DNA of 64,000 bases, from positions 1-64,000 of the forward strand of contig JAILRG010000132.1 of the NCBI GenBank assembly GCA_024698325.1. Reading direction: 5' to 3'. The notes beneath the pieces are model-generated. The model searched no databases, was not told the origin of the DNA, and was given only the letters and a program-made list of their open reading frames with translations. Shown one piece after another: positions 9,164 through 19,918 of the stretch; position 1 is the stretch's first letter; each line of letters starts with the position of its first letter. Both the position numbers and the translations under genes were made by a program. Source of the DNA: Treponema sp. (GTDB lineage Bacteria > Spirochaetota > Spirochaetia > Treponematales > Treponemataceae).

Positions 9164-10354
9164 TTACTTAACATAACGACCGTCAAAATCGCGGCCAAGA
9201 ATAATCGTAAAATCGACGTTAAAGTTTGCATTCTCAGCATCTTTTTCCGACACAACTTCTTCATCGATAATATCCGTACAGTGAATAAAATCACCGATAT
9301 TCTTTGCTACATCACTATTTCCGATATGATTGATTATTACCGTCTTTTCATAATCATTGCGATCTGCGTTGACCGTACTAAGCACATCGTACCCCGCTCC
9401 CTGCAGAAGCACCGCCGTATTGCGCGCAAGGCCCTGAACCAGCGTTCCATTCTGAATCTCCAGCACATACGTGCGGTTACCGGCGTTTTCATCAAGTGAA
9501 ATAAGCGCCGACGTCGTCTGCCGGACGACATCCTTAATAAGCTGACCGTCATAGAACGGGAACAGCAGCACTTTTCCGTCAACAACACGACGCGATCCGG
9601 TAATTGCCTGCGGCTGAATACGCTCCGCATCCAGATTTGAAATCTCCATCATAAGGCGCTGCAGGTTTGCGCCCTCAATATTTGAATCCATGCGGGCTTC
9701 GTACATCGGAAAACTGAGCGGAAACTTGTAAGCTTCGCGTCCAAGCGCTCCAAGGAATGCCAGCATGACATTCTGGCGGCGATCCTGAATCTCTGCCATT
9801 GTTTCATCAGGTTTTACGTACGTCAGATATGTATTGATTTTATCTCCATCCAGCGTAACAGCACCGCTCGGAAGCAGCCAGCGGTTCCCCTCATCATCCT
9901 TGATATCCACCGGGGACGGCACAAATACTTTCATGCCGCCGAGCATATCGGTAAGCTCTCCGAACTGGTCACGATGCAGCACAATGTAAAAAGGAATAGG
10001 CATGTCTATAAGCGTCTCTATTTCCTTTTTGTATGTAGCTATGCCAAGCTCCGTGTAGATGGCATCAATTCGATCTACGCGTCCCAAACTCGAATAGATT
10101 GCACCGGTATTTCCCAGAATATTGATAAGCGCGCCTCTTTTGGAGACCGGATAATACAAGAGCACGTCGGTAAAAAGCACCTGGTTTCTGTCTTCCATAA
10201 CGAAAAGGACTTTGATGACTGAATCATTTTTCAGCGTCTCATCGATGGTGTTAGTATGAAGCGACAGGGCAAGGACGACCGTCATCGTCACAAGGATAAG
10301 AAAAATCAGCAGGAGGAAAATGCCGCCGCTACGTTCTACTCTGTCTTTTTTCAT
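9164..10354 (-). CDS. LytR-CpsA-Psr family protein with LytR C-terminal domain
   Basis: Single N-terminal TM helix; DRIDAIYTELG...VLHRDQFGELTDMLGGMKVFVPSPVDIKDDE...LTYVKPDE..DRRQNVMLAFL. Confidence 0.85.
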   Translation of the reverse strand: MKKDRVERSGGIFLLLIFLILVTMTVVLALSLHTNTIDETLKNDSVIKVLFVMEDRNQVLFTDVLLYYPVSKRGALINILGNTGAIYSSLGRVDRIDAIYTELGIATYKKEIETLIDMPIPFYIVLHRDQFGELTDMLGGMKVFVPSPVDIKDDEGNRWLLPSGAVTLDGDKINTYLTYVKPDETMAEIQDRRQNVMLAFLGALGREAYKFPLSFPMYEARMDSNIEGANLQRLMMEISNLDAERIQPQAITGSRRVVDGKVLLFPFYDGQLIKDVVRQTTSALISLDENAGNRTYVLEIQNGTLVQGLARNTAVLLQGAGYDVLSTVNADRNDYEKTVIINHIGNSDVAKNIGDFIHCTDIIDEEVVSEKDAENANFNVDFTIILGRDFDGRYVK

Positions 10355-10357
10355 GCT

Positions 10358-10945
10358 TTAATTCCTCCCCGAAGCAACACTGGCCAAAAGCTCATCACGG
10401 AATGCAAGCGAAGCAGGAGCAGCCTTTTTTCCCCGGCGTGCAAGGTAGTCGATATTTTCCTGCACTACAGAAAGCGTCATCTCGTCAAGCGGGAGCGACA
10501 AAAGACGCGCGCGGTATTCGTCTGTTGACTGTGGACGCCCCGGTTCGATTTTATCAGCGGCAAACAGGATTTTTGCCAGCGGACAGAGCTTTACGCCGCC
10601 AAACGTGTGACAGGCAACAGCCTCAAGCAGCTCTTCATCCGTAATGCCGTATTCATTCCGAAGTACTACGGCAGCAGCCCTGCCGTGCAGGAGTGACGGC
10701 GCATCTTTTTCAACTGCAGTAATCTCTCCGCCGTCTTTTGCTGCAAGCGAAAGCATGTCCTCATCGCTTACATCTTTGCACATATCATGAAAAACACCGG
10801 CAAGATAGCCTTTTTCAGGGTCCACGCCGTAACGAGCACACATTTCTTTTGCCATGCTGCCAGTACGAAGTGAATGAGCATACCGCTTTTCGGTCACTGA
10901 CGCCTGCACCCTTGCCCTTATCTGTTCAAACAGTTCCGTATCCAT
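10358..10945 (-). CDS. yqeK: HD-domain bis(5'-nucleosyl)-tetraphosphatase, YqeK family
   Basis: KRYAHSLRTGSMAKEMC..AGVFHDMCKD..LLHGRAAAVVLRNEYG; adjacent to nadD. Confidence 0.85.
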   Translation of the reverse strand: MDTELFEQIRARVQASVTEKRYAHSLRTGSMAKEMCARYGVDPEKGYLAGVFHDMCKDVSDEDMLSLAAKDGGEITAVEKDAPSLLHGRAAAVVLRNEYGITDEELLEAVACHTFGGVKLCPLAKILFAADKIEPGRPQSTDEYRARLLSLPLDEMTLSVVQENIDYLARRGKKAAPASLAFRDELLASVASGRN

Positions 10946-11570
10946 AAAGCTTATGCTCTTCAATATAGTGAAAAACCCCGTCGTTTACAAGGTAACGCCA
11001 TGATTTACCCGAGGCAATACGGGCGCGTATATCCGAAGAAGAAAGCACAATCTGGGGATTAGAGAGCCTTCTGTGCCGGTAATGGGAAATATCAGCTTCC
11101 TCATCGTCAGAAGCATACGGGCCGACAGGAACATTGCAGAAAGAAGCAGCCACCTGATCTTCGGGGCGGCAGGCTAGAATCAAGTCTGCAATCTCCGATA
11201 GCTCGCGGGCATGATTCCATTTTCCGTAATTGCGGGCTAAGTCCATGCCGAACACAACACCGATTTTGCCGGTAAGCACCCCTGCGTATTTTTCCATGAG
11301 GTAGCACACCGTATCGTACGTATACGACACACCGCCCCGCTCTATTTCGCACGGCTCACATTCAAAGCGCTCATCAGTGCGCACCAGTGCCTGCACCATG
11401 GAAAGCCTGTCCTCTGCAGAAACTGCTGCCTGCAGTTCCTTATGAGAAGGCTTACAGACCGGTACAAAAAGCACACGGTCATAGCCAAGCTCCGTGCAGA
11501 CGCTGTCAGCAAGAATCAGATGCGCGATATGGGGCGGATTAAAGCTCCCGCCCAGCACAGCTATTTTCAC
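10926..11570 (-). CDS. nadD: Nicotinate-nucleotide adenylyltransferase
   Basis: MKIAVLGGSFNPPHIAHLILAD; SSSDIRARIASGKSWRYLV. Confidence 0.94.
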   Translation of the reverse strand: MKIAVLGGSFNPPHIAHLILADSVCTELGYDRVLFVPVCKPSHKELQAAVSAEDRLSMVQALVRTDERFECEPCEIERGGVSYTYDTVCYLMEKYAGVLTGKIGVVFGMDLARNYGKWNHARELSEIADLILACRPEDQVAASFCNVPVGPYASDDEEADISHYRHRRLSNPQIVLSSSDIRARIASGKSWRYLVNDGVFHYIEEHKLYGYGTV

Positions 11571-12700
11571 TGCTCCGACCCCGGATACTGCACTTCAAGG
11601 TCTTCGTCAACAGAACGTGTCGCCATAAAGTCAGGATTTAAGCTTCCGCCTTCAGCGCGGGAAGCAAGCACAGCCTTCTTGCCATCCTGCTCCTCGAGGC
11701 GTTCAACCATATGCAGCAGCGCAAGACGCACATCGTTCATGTTGGTGCGCATCATAACAGAGACCATGAGCACCTGTGTTTCAGGTTCTGCGGCCTGAAT
11801 AGCTTCCGTAAGTTTTGCAGCACGCTCAGGAGCACCTTCTACATCAATTTTATTGCAAAGCACAATGCGCGGTTTTTGCAGCAGCTCCTCAGAAAAGCCT
11901 GCAAGTTCCTTTTTAAGCGTATCGTAGGCGGAAAAACATTCGTCATCCGAACAGTCTATCATAAAGAGGAGGCATGCCGTTCGGGAAATGTGCTTTAAGA
12001 ACCGGATTCCAAGACCGGCTCCTTCCGCAGCACCCTCGATAATTCCCGGAATGTCTGCAATAATAATGTCACGCTCGCTGTCAGCGCGAAGAACGCCCAA
12101 ATTCGGTATTTTTGTCGTAAAAGGATACGGCGCAATCTTCGGGCGGGCATTAGTAAAGGCGTCCAGCAGTGAGGATTTTCCCGCATTCGGGAAGCCTACC
12201 AGGCCGACATCTGCCATGATGCTCAGCTCCAGACGAAGCTTTCTCGTTTCGCCTTCCTGCCCCTTATTTGCGGTACGCGGCGCCTGATTCGTAGAGCTTT
12301 TAAAATGAACATTGCCCCAGCCGCCGTTTCCGCCCTTTAAGAACACAAAGCGCTCTTCTTCGCTTTCTGTCGTAAAATCATGAATAAGCTCATTAGTTTC
12401 TGCATCGCGGATAGAGGTTCCCGGAGGAACTGCAATAACAATATCCTCGCCGTCTTTTCCATAGCGGTTCCAGCCCATGCCGTCGCCGCCGTTTTTCGCA
12501 CGGAAAATGCGCTTAAAACGGATGTTTGCAAGCGTTTTTACATTACGCTTGACGGTAAATACAACATCGCCGCCTTTTCCACCGTCGCCACCATTCGGAC
12601 CGCCCATTGGGATGTACTTTTCACGGCGGAAGGCTACACAGCCATTTCCACCCTTGCCGGAAGTAACTTCAATAACCGCTTCATCTGCAAACAGATTCAT
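11567..12700 (-). CDS. obg: GTPase Obg/CgtA
   Basis: Gly-rich N-domain SGKGGNGCVAFRREKYIPMGGPNGGDGGKGG; G1 GFPNAGKSSLL; DIPGIIEGA. Confidence 0.97.
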   Translation of the reverse strand: MNLFADEAVIEVTSGKGGNGCVAFRREKYIPMGGPNGGDGGKGGDVVFTVKRNVKTLANIRFKRIFRAKNGGDGMGWNRYGKDGEDIVIAVPPGTSIRDAETNELIHDFTTESEEERFVFLKGGNGGWGNVHFKSSTNQAPRTANKGQEGETRKLRLELSIMADVGLVGFPNAGKSSLLDAFTNARPKIAPYPFTTKIPNLGVLRADSERDIIIADIPGIIEGAAEGAGLGIRFLKHISRTACLLFMIDCSDDECFSAYDTLKKELAGFSEELLQKPRIVLCNKIDVEGAPERAAKLTEAIQAAEPETQVLMVSVMMRTNMNDVRLALLHMVERLEEQDGKKAVLASRAEGGSLNPDFMATRSVDEDLEVQYPGSEQ

Positions 12701-12739
12701 ATAAAATCCTTTCTATGCCGGCCTACTTCCGGCAGCTAA

Positions 12740-12780
12740 AAAAAAATACCCGGTACAGCAAGACTGTATCCGGGTATCAT
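12740..12780 (-). terminator. Terminator downstream of rpmA
   Basis: Minus strand ATACCCGGATACAGTCTTGCTGTACCGGGTATTTTTTTTT. Confidence 0.85.
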
Positions 12781-12795
12781 CATACATCGCAGGAC

Positions 12796-13050
12796 TTATG
12801 CATTTGCAACAACAGAAACAATCTTTCTGTTATTGCGCTCGCCGAACTGAACTTTGCCGTCAGCTACTGCGAACAGGCTGTCGTCACCGGCTTTCTTTAC
12901 ATTGTCACCGGGATGGATTTTTGTTCCACGCTGCTTTACGATGATTGAACCAGCTTTTACTGTTTCACCACTGTATCTTTTAACACCAAGGTGTTTCGGG
13001 TTTGAATCACGGCCGTTCTTTGCGCCGCTACCGCCTTTACTGCGTCCCAT
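12796..13050 (-). CDS. rpmA: 50S ribosomal protein L27
   Basis: [47 protein letters not shown]. Confidence 0.97.
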   Translation of the reverse strand: MGRSKGGSGAKNGRDSNPKHLGVKRYSGETVKAGSIIVKQRGTKIHPGDNVKKAGDDSLFAVADGKVQFGERNNRKIVSVVANA

Positions 13051-13063
13051 AGTAAGCCTCCGC

Positions 13064-13420
13064 TTAAACCGCTTCCGCGGCTGTTATTTTTTCAGTTTCT
13101 TCCCGCAGCTTTACAAACTGCGGATAATCGGACATTACCGAACGGATACCCGTCCGTAGAAAATCCGCTATGCAGACTAGGCGCTGCTCCGTTCCCGGAT
13201 TAGCGTGGGTCACTTCCACCGAAAGCTTACCGGCTTCTGCAACCTCTGCATCGATTGTTATGCCGTCAGAATCCGAAAGCAACTGTAAAGCGGTTCGCAA
13301 CAACACTGTAACCGCCGCACATACGATATCAGACCCCTTACCGGCAAATCCGGCATGCCCCTCAGCATTAAAAGCCTTAAAACAGCCGGCTTTATCGCAC
13401 AAAAGCGTTACATTGGTCAT
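13064..13420 (-). CDS. prp: Ribosomal-processing cysteine protease Prp
   Basis: [26 protein letters not shown] with GHA and C dyad; located between rplU and rpmA. Confidence 0.92.
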   Translation of the reverse strand: MTNVTLLCDKAGCFKAFNAEGHAGFAGKGSDIVCAAVTVLLRTALQLLSDSDGITIDAEVAEAGKLSVEVTHANPGTEQRLVCIADFLRTGIRSVMSDYPQFVKLREETEKITAAEAV

Positions 13421-13734
13421 TATGCAATGACAATGTCCTTAATGCGCACATTGGTATACTCTTCTCTGTGACCAATGAGGCGGTGATAGTCTTTCTTGCT
13501 CTTGTACTTGAAAACGAGCACTTTCTTGTCGCGGAATGAATCTTCAACTTCCACAGAAACTTTAGCGCCCTTTACATACGGAGTACCGACACTAATTTTG
13601 TCCCCATCGCTTACGAGCAGAACAGAATCGATATCGATTTTTTCACCTTTTTCTGCGTCGATCTTATCGACCTGCACCAGAGCGTCTTTTTCAGCTTTGT
13701 ACTGCTTGCCCTTATATTCAAAAAGTGCGTACAT
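13420..13734 (-). CDS. rplU: 50S ribosomal protein L21
   Basis: MYALFEYKGKQYKAEKDALVQVDKI..KVLVFKYKSKKDYHRLIGHREEYTNVRI. Confidence 0.96.
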   Translation of the reverse strand: MYALFEYKGKQYKAEKDALVQVDKIDAEKGEKIDIDSVLLVSDGDKISVGTPYVKGAKVSVEVEDSFRDKKVLVFKYKSKKDYHRLIGHREEYTNVRIKDIVIA

Positions 13735-13810
13735 AATAAAACAACCTCTTAGAAAATTGCGTGCAGAGGGTAACGGGTTCTCCGCAAGCTAAAATAAATA
13801 TGAGTACGGT

Positions 13811-13840
13811 ATAATAGCAAAATCAAACCGATTTAGTCAA
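13811..13840 (-). promoter_or_regulatory. Promoter of rplU-prp-rpmA operon
   Basis: Minus strand TTGACT-N18-TATTAT, followed by a ~75 nt leader. Confidence 0.75.
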
Positions 13841-13845
13841 GCAAC

Positions 13846-15348
13846 TTACCTGTTCAGCTTATAGTGGCTGGTTGAAATAGTATGACCATCATTATACACA
13901 TCAAACCAGATTTCTTTAGTTGAACTGGTGTCCATCGCCTTGTAAAAGTCTTCGAGGGACGTTACTTTCTTGTCATTTACCGCAGTGATGACATCCCCGT
14001 TCTGCAGGCGCAGGGCTGCTGCAGGAGACTTTTCAAGTACATTCGTCACGACAACACCCTTAATGCTCTTGTCATCAATCTCAAGCTTTTTGCGCATGTC
14101 ATCGGTGAGCGGACTTGCAATAAAGCCAGGCCACAGCTTGGAATTATCAGTGCTTACGTCCTTTGTGCGCTCCTCAATCTTTACGGTAAGCGTAACACGC
14201 TTTCCGCCGCGGATAACCACAAAGGTTGCATCCTTGTTCGCCGGAAGATAGCCTACCTCGCGCACCAGTTCAGTCTGTCCCTTAACTTCCTTGCCGTTCA
14301 ATTCAACGATAAAGTCGCCGGCCTGCAAGCCGCCCTTGAATGCCGGAGAGCCGACAAATACCTGAGAAGCAAAGGCTCCGTTTACGTCTTTTATGCCCAG
14401 GGCTTCCTTGTAGTCTGCATTCACATCCAGCAGAGAAACGCCAAGCCAGCCGTAGGTGATTTTTCCCTTGCTGATAAAGTCATCGATTGCCTTTTTAACG
14501 CTGTTAATCGGAAGCGCAAATCCTAAGCCAACGCTACCGCCAGAGCTGGAAGCTATCCAAGTGTTAATGCCAACAACCTCGCCGTAAATGTTTACTAGAG
14601 GACCGCCAGAGTTACCCTGATTGATTGCGGCATCAGTCTGAATAAAGTCATTCATATTGCCAATCTGATTTCCGCTGCGACCGGTAGCGCTTACAATACC
14701 CTGCGTAACCGACTGGCTGTAGCCTAAGGGTGCGCCCATGGCAAGCACGATGTCACCTACCTGCACCTTGTCGCTGTCAGCAAGCTGCGCCACGGTGATA
14801 GTAGAGTCTTTTTTTGCTTCAAAAGACACAAGCGCAATGTCCTGACGTTCATCGCTACCGACAAGCTTTCCGGTAAATTCCTGACCATCATTCAGTTTTA
14901 CACTGATTTCCGTCGCGCTTCCGGCAACGTGATTGTTTGTAAGGACATACACTGTATCGCCCGTCCTACGCACGATGACACCGCTTCCTAGGCCTTTCTG
15001 CTCATACTCGCGCTCGCGCTTTCCGCTTCCATCGCGCTGATTCGGCATGCCAAAGAAGAAAAACGGCAGATCATCAAACGGAGTAGCCTGCACCGTCTTC
15101 TTTTCTGTTACATCGATTTCCACAACAGCCGGCAGGACGCCGCTTGAAATAGAACGGAACGACGTCTGCAACGCCTCAAGCATGCCGAGCGCATTAGTCG
15201 GAATAGAAACAGCCGGAGCTACGGTATCAGCAAAAGCGGTGTCTGCAGTGCCGCTGACCGCCGTCTTTGTACAGGAAAAAGAAATTGCGGCAAAAGCAAA
15301 CGCACCTGCAGCTGTCGCACCAAAAATACGTTTAGTCCACGTTTTCAT
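13846..15348 (-). CDS. htrA: DegP/HtrA (Do family) periplasmic serine protease with two PDZ domains
   Basis: TNNHVAG, DIALVSFE, QTDAAINQGNSGGPLVN; two PDZ-like regions. Confidence 0.95.
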   Translation of the reverse strand: MKTWTKRIFGATAAGAFAFAAISFSCTKTAVSGTADTAFADTVAPAVSIPTNALGMLEALQTSFRSISSGVLPAVVEIDVTEKKTVQATPFDDLPFFFFGMPNQRDGSGKREREYEQKGLGSGVIVRRTGDTVYVLTNNHVAGSATEISVKLNDGQEFTGKLVGSDERQDIALVSFEAKKDSTITVAQLADSDKVQVGDIVLAMGAPLGYSQSVTQGIVSATGRSGNQIGNMNDFIQTDAAINQGNSGGPLVNIYGEVVGINTWIASSSGGSVGLGFALPINSVKKAIDDFISKGKITYGWLGVSLLDVNADYKEALGIKDVNGAFASQVFVGSPAFKGGLQAGDFIVELNGKEVKGQTELVREVGYLPANKDATFVVIRGGKRVTLTVKIEERTKDVSTDNSKLWPGFIASPLTDDMRKKLEIDDKSIKGVVVTNVLEKSPAAALRLQNGDVITAVNDKKVTSLEDFYKAMDTSSTKEIWFDVYNDGHTISTSHYKLNR

Positions 15349-15499
15349 ATAAAAGCCTCCAAAAATGGAATATATCTGTTCTGTTTACATTAAGATAACG
15401 ACAAAAACTGTAATGCGTTACAAAAAAATGATTCAAAAAAAGGCAGACAAAGAAAGGTGTGTCCGGAAGAATACGGCAAAGAAAAGCCTTGCATACAAT

Positions 15500-15546
15500 G
15501 AAAAAAAACAAGCTCCCGCTTAATCAAAAGCAAGCAGGAGCTGTAT
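15500..15546 (-). terminator. Terminator downstream of map
   Basis: Minus strand AGCTCCTGCTT-loop-AAGCGGGAGCTTGTTTTTTTTC. Confidence 0.8.
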
Positions 15547-15569
15547 GTACAAACTGCTAGCGGAGGACG

Positions 15570-16340
15570 TTACGCCCAGCTCGGAAGCCCATCACATTCG
15601 GTAAGCACTTCAGTGTGGTCGCGGAACACGGCAACAGTATGCTCCTCGTGACAGCTCCAGGTGCCGTCAGCTGTAAGCACGGTCCAGTCATCATCGGCAA
15701 CCGTGACGTCTGCAGTTCCCAGATTAATCATCGGCTCAATAGCAAGCACCATGCCCGCCTGAATGCGCGGATTTGAGCCGCCGTTCCAGACATTCGGCAC
15801 GGACGGATCTTCATGCACATCAAGGCCAACGCCGTGACCACAGTATTCGTACACAACGCCATACCCATAGCGGCCGTAGGCAACGTCGTTTACAGCGTCA
15901 GCAATGTCTTTAATACGGTTACCGGCTTTGCAGGCTGCAATACCGGCAAGGAGGCTTTCGCGGGTTGCCTGCACCAGCTTTTTATACTGCGGTTTAACGT
16001 TTCCCACCATGACCGTGTGCGTAGAATCGCTTATGTAGCCGTCAAGGTCGATACCGATATCCAGAGACACAAGGTCGCCGTCGTGAATTATCCGTTTTTT
16101 TGACGGAATGCCGTGAATAACCTCATTGTTAATGCTGATACATGCCGCACCGGGGAAATTTTCGCGGTACCAGGCGGGCGTTCCGCCTATCTTTTTAATG
16201 AACTTGACCACAAGATCGTCTACATCTTTGGTACTCATTCCCGGATGAACCTGAGGAATCACTTCCCGGAACAAATCCGCAAGTGCGTGGCAGGAAACAC
16301 GAATCCCGTCAATTTCTTTTTCATTCTTTAAACGAATCAT
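15570..16340 (-). CDS. map: Methionine aminopeptidase, type I
   Basis: ACISINNEVIHGIPSKKRI, SLDIGIDLDGYISDSTHT, CGHGVGLDVHEDPSV. Confidence 0.95.
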   Translation of the reverse strand: MIRLKNEKEIDGIRVSCHALADLFREVIPQVHPGMSTKDVDDLVVKFIKKIGGTPAWYRENFPGAACISINNEVIHGIPSKKRIIHDGDLVSLDIGIDLDGYISDSTHTVMVGNVKPQYKKLVQATRESLLAGIAACKAGNRIKDIADAVNDVAYGRYGYGVVYEYCGHGVGLDVHEDPSVPNVWNGGSNPRIQAGMVLAIEPMINLGTADVTVADDDWTVLTADGTWSCHEEHTVAVFRDHTEVLTECDGLPSWA

Positions 16341-16373
16341 ATATGTTCACTCCCTAGACTGTTTGCGAAAAAA

Positions 16374-16459
16374 CTGCGTTTTTTCAACGAGAAACTTCGC
16401 TTCTCGCGAAAAAAACTGCGTTTTGCTCAACGAGAGGCTGTGCTTCTCGCGAAAAAAAA
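16374..16459 (-). repeat. Two tandem ~42-44 bp hairpin units (serial hairpin array) between dnaJ-like gene and map
   Basis: CTGCGTTTTTTCAACGAGAAACTTCGCTTCTCGCGAAAAAAA followed by CTGCGTTTTGCTCAACGAGAGGCTGTGCTTCTCGCGAAAAAAAA. Confidence 0.85.
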
Positions 16460-17227
16460 TCAGCCACCAAGGCGGACAGCCTCTTCCTCACAGATGCGAG
16501 CTGTGCGCTCATCACCTAACCGGCGATAGGCTTCTGCCATTTTATGCAAAAAACAAGCATCATCTTTTGCCCCAAAGCCCAGCTCCAGGGCGCGTTCCCA
16601 GCTGTCCAATGCAAGCTCGTCATTCACCTTGCCGTCAAGATGCTGGCGCAGCACAGAACGGGCTAAATCCATCACCTCGGGGAAAAAGAGCTTAAAGTAT
16701 GCAAACGACCGCTCCATGCGGATTATCTGCTCTAAAAGTACAAATGCGTCATAGTATTCCTGGCGCAGCACAAGCTCTTCGGCTAAAATAAAACCGTAAT
16801 CCATAAAGTCTTCGCGCGTAAACCACTTTGCAAGACGGAAGCCTGCATAATTTGTGCTCATGCGCTTGAACTCCGCAACAGCATCGTCTTCGCGATTGTG
16901 CATCAGGTCGAAAAAAATAAGCTTTGAACGGCTCTCCTCATCCTCGCGGGCCAAAAGCCAGGTGCGGTAGTCAAAGGACTCTTCCGAACGGCGTCCCCGG
17001 GAATAGCGCGAACCGGAAGCGCGCATAAAAAATGATTCATCAAAAAGAGAGCGCTGGCGCACATCAGAAAGAATTTCGTACGCCTTGACAAGCGCCCGGA
17101 ATTCCGCCGAAGTTTCGCTACCGGATGAGTCAGGATGCAGCTGTTTTGCTTTTAAGCGGTATGCGCGTTTAATTTCTGCCGCCGTAGCGTTGTGGCGCAC
17201 ACCAAGGATTTTGTAACAGTCTTCCAA
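16460..17227 (-). CDS. DnaJ-domain protein (TTG start)
   Basis: J domain DCYKILGVRHNATAAEIKRAYRLKAKQLHPDSSGS (HPD motif); C-terminal helical region. First codon in the track ORF is TTG. Confidence 0.85.
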   Translation of the reverse strand: MEDCYKILGVRHNATAAEIKRAYRLKAKQLHPDSSGSETSAEFRALVKAYEILSDVRQRSLFDESFFMRASGSRYSRGRRSEESFDYRTWLLAREDEESRSKLIFFDLMHNREDDAVAEFKRMSTNYAGFRLAKWFTREDFMDYGFILAEELVLRQEYYDAFVLLEQIIRMERSFAYFKLFFPEVMDLARSVLRQHLDGKVNDELALDSWERALELGFGAKDDACFLHKMAEAYRRLGDERTARICEEEAVRLGG

Positions 17228-17266
17228 AGTGAGAAGATGATAGCGTTTTTTACCGTTTTGCGCAAT

Positions 17267-17770
17267 CTATGCTATTCTAAAGAGCTTTTCTATGTCTGCC
17301 TGTTTTACGACGATTATATTCCGGCCACTTGAACCGATAATTTCGGCGTTGGTTACAGAAGCCATGTCGTGCTTATTTACAATGCCGGTTGTAACATGAC
17401 TGTGCGGGCGGCCGCCAAGCAGGATTACGCTCGCATCAAATTCATCACTTGCAGTAAGAACTGACGACCAGACAGCCCCGTGTAAAAGCTCTGTTTCTAT
17501 CTTTACGCCTTTGCTTTTCGCAAGCTCTGACACATAGGAAAGATAGCGCTCACCGTCGGCCTTCATGCTCTCTTCATAAGAAGCGCTTTCTTCGCTGATA
17601 AAAAACTTACTCAGAGTAAGCTGCTTAAGCGTTGCCGTATCAACAACATACACCGCTTTCAGCGCACATTTAAGCTGCTTTGCAAGCAGAATACCATACA
17701 TCGCAGCACGAATTGAATCCTCAGAGCCGTTTACGGCCACCAGAATCCTCTGCAACAGGGGTTTTATCAT
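17267..17770 (-). CDS. Universal stress protein (UspA family)
   Basis: ILVAVNGSEDSIRAAMYGILLAKQL; VILLGGRPHSH; GSSGRNIIVVK. Confidence 0.88.
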   Translation of the reverse strand: MIKPLLQRILVAVNGSEDSIRAAMYGILLAKQLKCALKAVYVVDTATLKQLTLSKFFISEESASYEESMKADGERYLSYVSELAKSKGVKIETELLHGAVWSSVLTASDEFDASVILLGGRPHSHVTTGIVNKHDMASVTNAEIIGSSGRNIIVVKQADIEKLFRIA

Positions 17771-17819
17771 GATACAGCCTCACTTTTTATACTCGCAGAA
17801 ACGCGTGTTACCGCATCTG

Positions 17820-18440
17820 CTACTTGTTCTTACGGTTTTTCAGTGATTTCAGCACGAACACATTTTCGCGATCGCGCTCCTCAAGCACACTTTCTATATA
17901 CACCTTAGTTTCCCGAGTCTGGGGAATGACCATCTTATCAAGCGCGTTTACCCGGCGCTGCGTTTTTTTAACCTCGTTCGCAAGGCGCCACACAATAGTG
18001 CGGATAGAAGCCATGTCGGTTAAAAGCGCAAGCAGCTTGAAGAACGACACCATAACCTTGTCGCTGTCAGCCGCCGTACCCATAAACGAATAGAATAGCT
18101 GCTGCTTGGGCAGTTCCACTTCGATTGAATCAAACGACATGCCGCCGATAGTTACCGTCTTTTCCTTCATCGTAAAATCGTACTTAACCGCATGTGCTAT
18201 GCGCTCAACCCGGTCACCACCGACAGTCATCAGCATGGACTTAAGCGCAGGATACGCCCTGGCAATGCTCTTGTCTATTTCGCGCTCCAAAAGCTTGACC
18301 CGCTCAACCATGCGCATCAGTTCCATGACAAGGATTTCGCGCTTCTGCTCCAGAAGCTCATAGCCGTCTGCTGCTATCGAAAGCTGTTCCTTTACCGCGA
18401 GAAGATTTGATTTTGTCGGCGCAATATTCAGTTTAGCCAT
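17820..18440 (-). CDS. atpD: V-type ATP synthase subunit D
   Basis: IAPTKSNLLAVKEQLSIAADGYELLEQKREILVMELM; TQRRVNALDKMVIP. Confidence 0.93.
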   Translation of the reverse strand: MAKLNIAPTKSNLLAVKEQLSIAADGYELLEQKREILVMELMRMVERVKLLEREIDKSIARAYPALKSMLMTVGGDRVERIAHAVKYDFTMKEKTVTIGGMSFDSIEVELPKQQLFYSFMGTAADSDKVMVSFFKLLALLTDMASIRTIVWRLANEVKKTQRRVNALDKMVIPQTRETKVYIESVLEERDRENVFVLKSLKNRKNK

Positions 18441-18518
18441 AATTCATAATGCGCGGATTTATGATGCGTACTGCATAATCAGCTTATGCTAATCTGGCAG
18501 CACCCATTCCGCACTGCC

Positions 18519-19898
18519 TCATTCTCCTTTGGGTAAGTACTTCTCGATAAGCTCCGGCTTAATGCGTGTCAAATCGCCGCGCGGAAGCATTGCCAGAAGC
18601 TTCCAGCCAAGGTCCAGCGTCTGCTCAATAGAGCGGTTTTCACGCTCGCCCTGCGTAAAGAACTCACCTTCAAGCGCGTTGCCAAACTTCAAGTACATCT
18701 TGTCTTCGGCGCCAAGTTCCTCTTCACCAATAATGGCAGCAAGATTGCGGATGCCTTTTACCTTAGAGTACGCCGCAAACAGCTGGCTGGAAACAGCGCT
18801 GTGATCTTCGCGCGTCATGCCTTCTCCGATACCGTCTTTCATAAGGCGGCTTAAAGAGGGTAAGCCCGACACCGGCGGATAAATACCTTTCTGACTAAGC
18901 TCGCGGTCAAGAACAATCTGGCCTTCTGTAATATAGCCGGTAAGGTCAGGAATCGGATGCGAGATGTCGTCGTTCGGCATCGTAAGAATCGGAATCTGCG
19001 TAATTGAGCCGGTAGAACCTTTGATTTTTCCCGCACGCTCGTACAGCTCAGCAAGGTCAGAGTAGAGGTATCCCGGATAGCCTTTGCGGCCCGGAACCTC
19101 GCCGCGCGTCGTAGAAATTTCGCGCAAGGCCTCACAGTAGTTTGTCATATCGGTCATGACGACCAGAACGTGCATGTTCTTTTTGAACGCAAGGTATTCA
19201 GCTGCCGTCAGTGCACAGCGTGGCGTAATGATACGCTCGATTGAAGGCGCATCTGCAAGCGACTGGAACATGACGACCTTGCTTAAAACTCCGGATTCCT
19301 CAAATGATTTTACGAAGAACTGCGCCTGGTCATACTTAATGCCCATGCCCGCAAAAACCATGACGAACTGCTCATCCGAGTTTCTGATTTTTGCCTGACG
19401 GATAATCTGTGCGGCAAGCCGGTTGTGCGGGAGACCGTTTCCGCTAAAAATCGGAAGCTTCTGTCCACGAATCAGCGTGTTCATGCCGTCAATCGAAGAA
19501 ATGCCGGTCTGAATAAAGTCACGCGGGTATACGCGGGCAAACGGGTTTATCGGCATACCGTTTACATCAATTTTTTCAGAAGAAACAATCGGCGGAAGCC
19601 CATCTATCGGCTCTCCAAGACCGTTAAAGATGCGGCCGAGCAGGCCTTCGCCCACACGCAGCTCCAGCGGCTGGGAAAGAAATTCCATGCTCGTTTCGTT
19701 AAGGTCAAGGCCGGTCGTGCTTCCGAAAATCTGCACGACAGCGGTATCACTGTTTACGTCGATAACACGTCCGGTCTTTTTTTCTCCGTTTTTGTCGCGG
19801 ACGTATACAGTCTCGTTATAAAACACATTCTGCGGACGGCGCACCACAACAATCGGACCGTCAACGGATGTTAAGCCACGATATTCAATACCTTTCAT
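18519..19898 (-). CDS. atpB: V-type ATP synthase subunit B
   Basis: [46 protein letters not shown]. Confidence 0.96.
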   Translation of the reverse strand: MKGIEYRGLTSVDGPIVVVRRPQNVFYNETVYVRDKNGEKKTGRVIDVNSDTAVVQIFGSTTGLDLNETSMEFLSQPLELRVGEGLLGRIFNGLGEPIDGLPPIVSSEKIDVNGMPINPFARVYPRDFIQTGISSIDGMNTLIRGQKLPIFSGNGLPHNRLAAQIIRQAKIRNSDEQFVMVFAGMGIKYDQAQFFVKSFEESGVLSKVVMFQSLADAPSIERIITPRCALTAAEYLAFKKNMHVLVVMTDMTNYCEALREISTTRGEVPGRKGYPGYLYSDLAELYERAGKIKGSTGSITQIPILTMPNDDISHPIPDLTGYITEGQIVLDRELSQKGIYPPVSGLPSLSRLMKDGIGEGMTREDHSAVSSQLFAAYSKVKGIRNLAAIIGEEELGAEDKMYLKFGNALEGEFFTQGERENRSIEQTLDLGWKLLAMLPRGDLTRIKPELIEKYLPKGE

Positions 19899-19918
19899 AG
19901 TAACACTCCACGCTCCTG

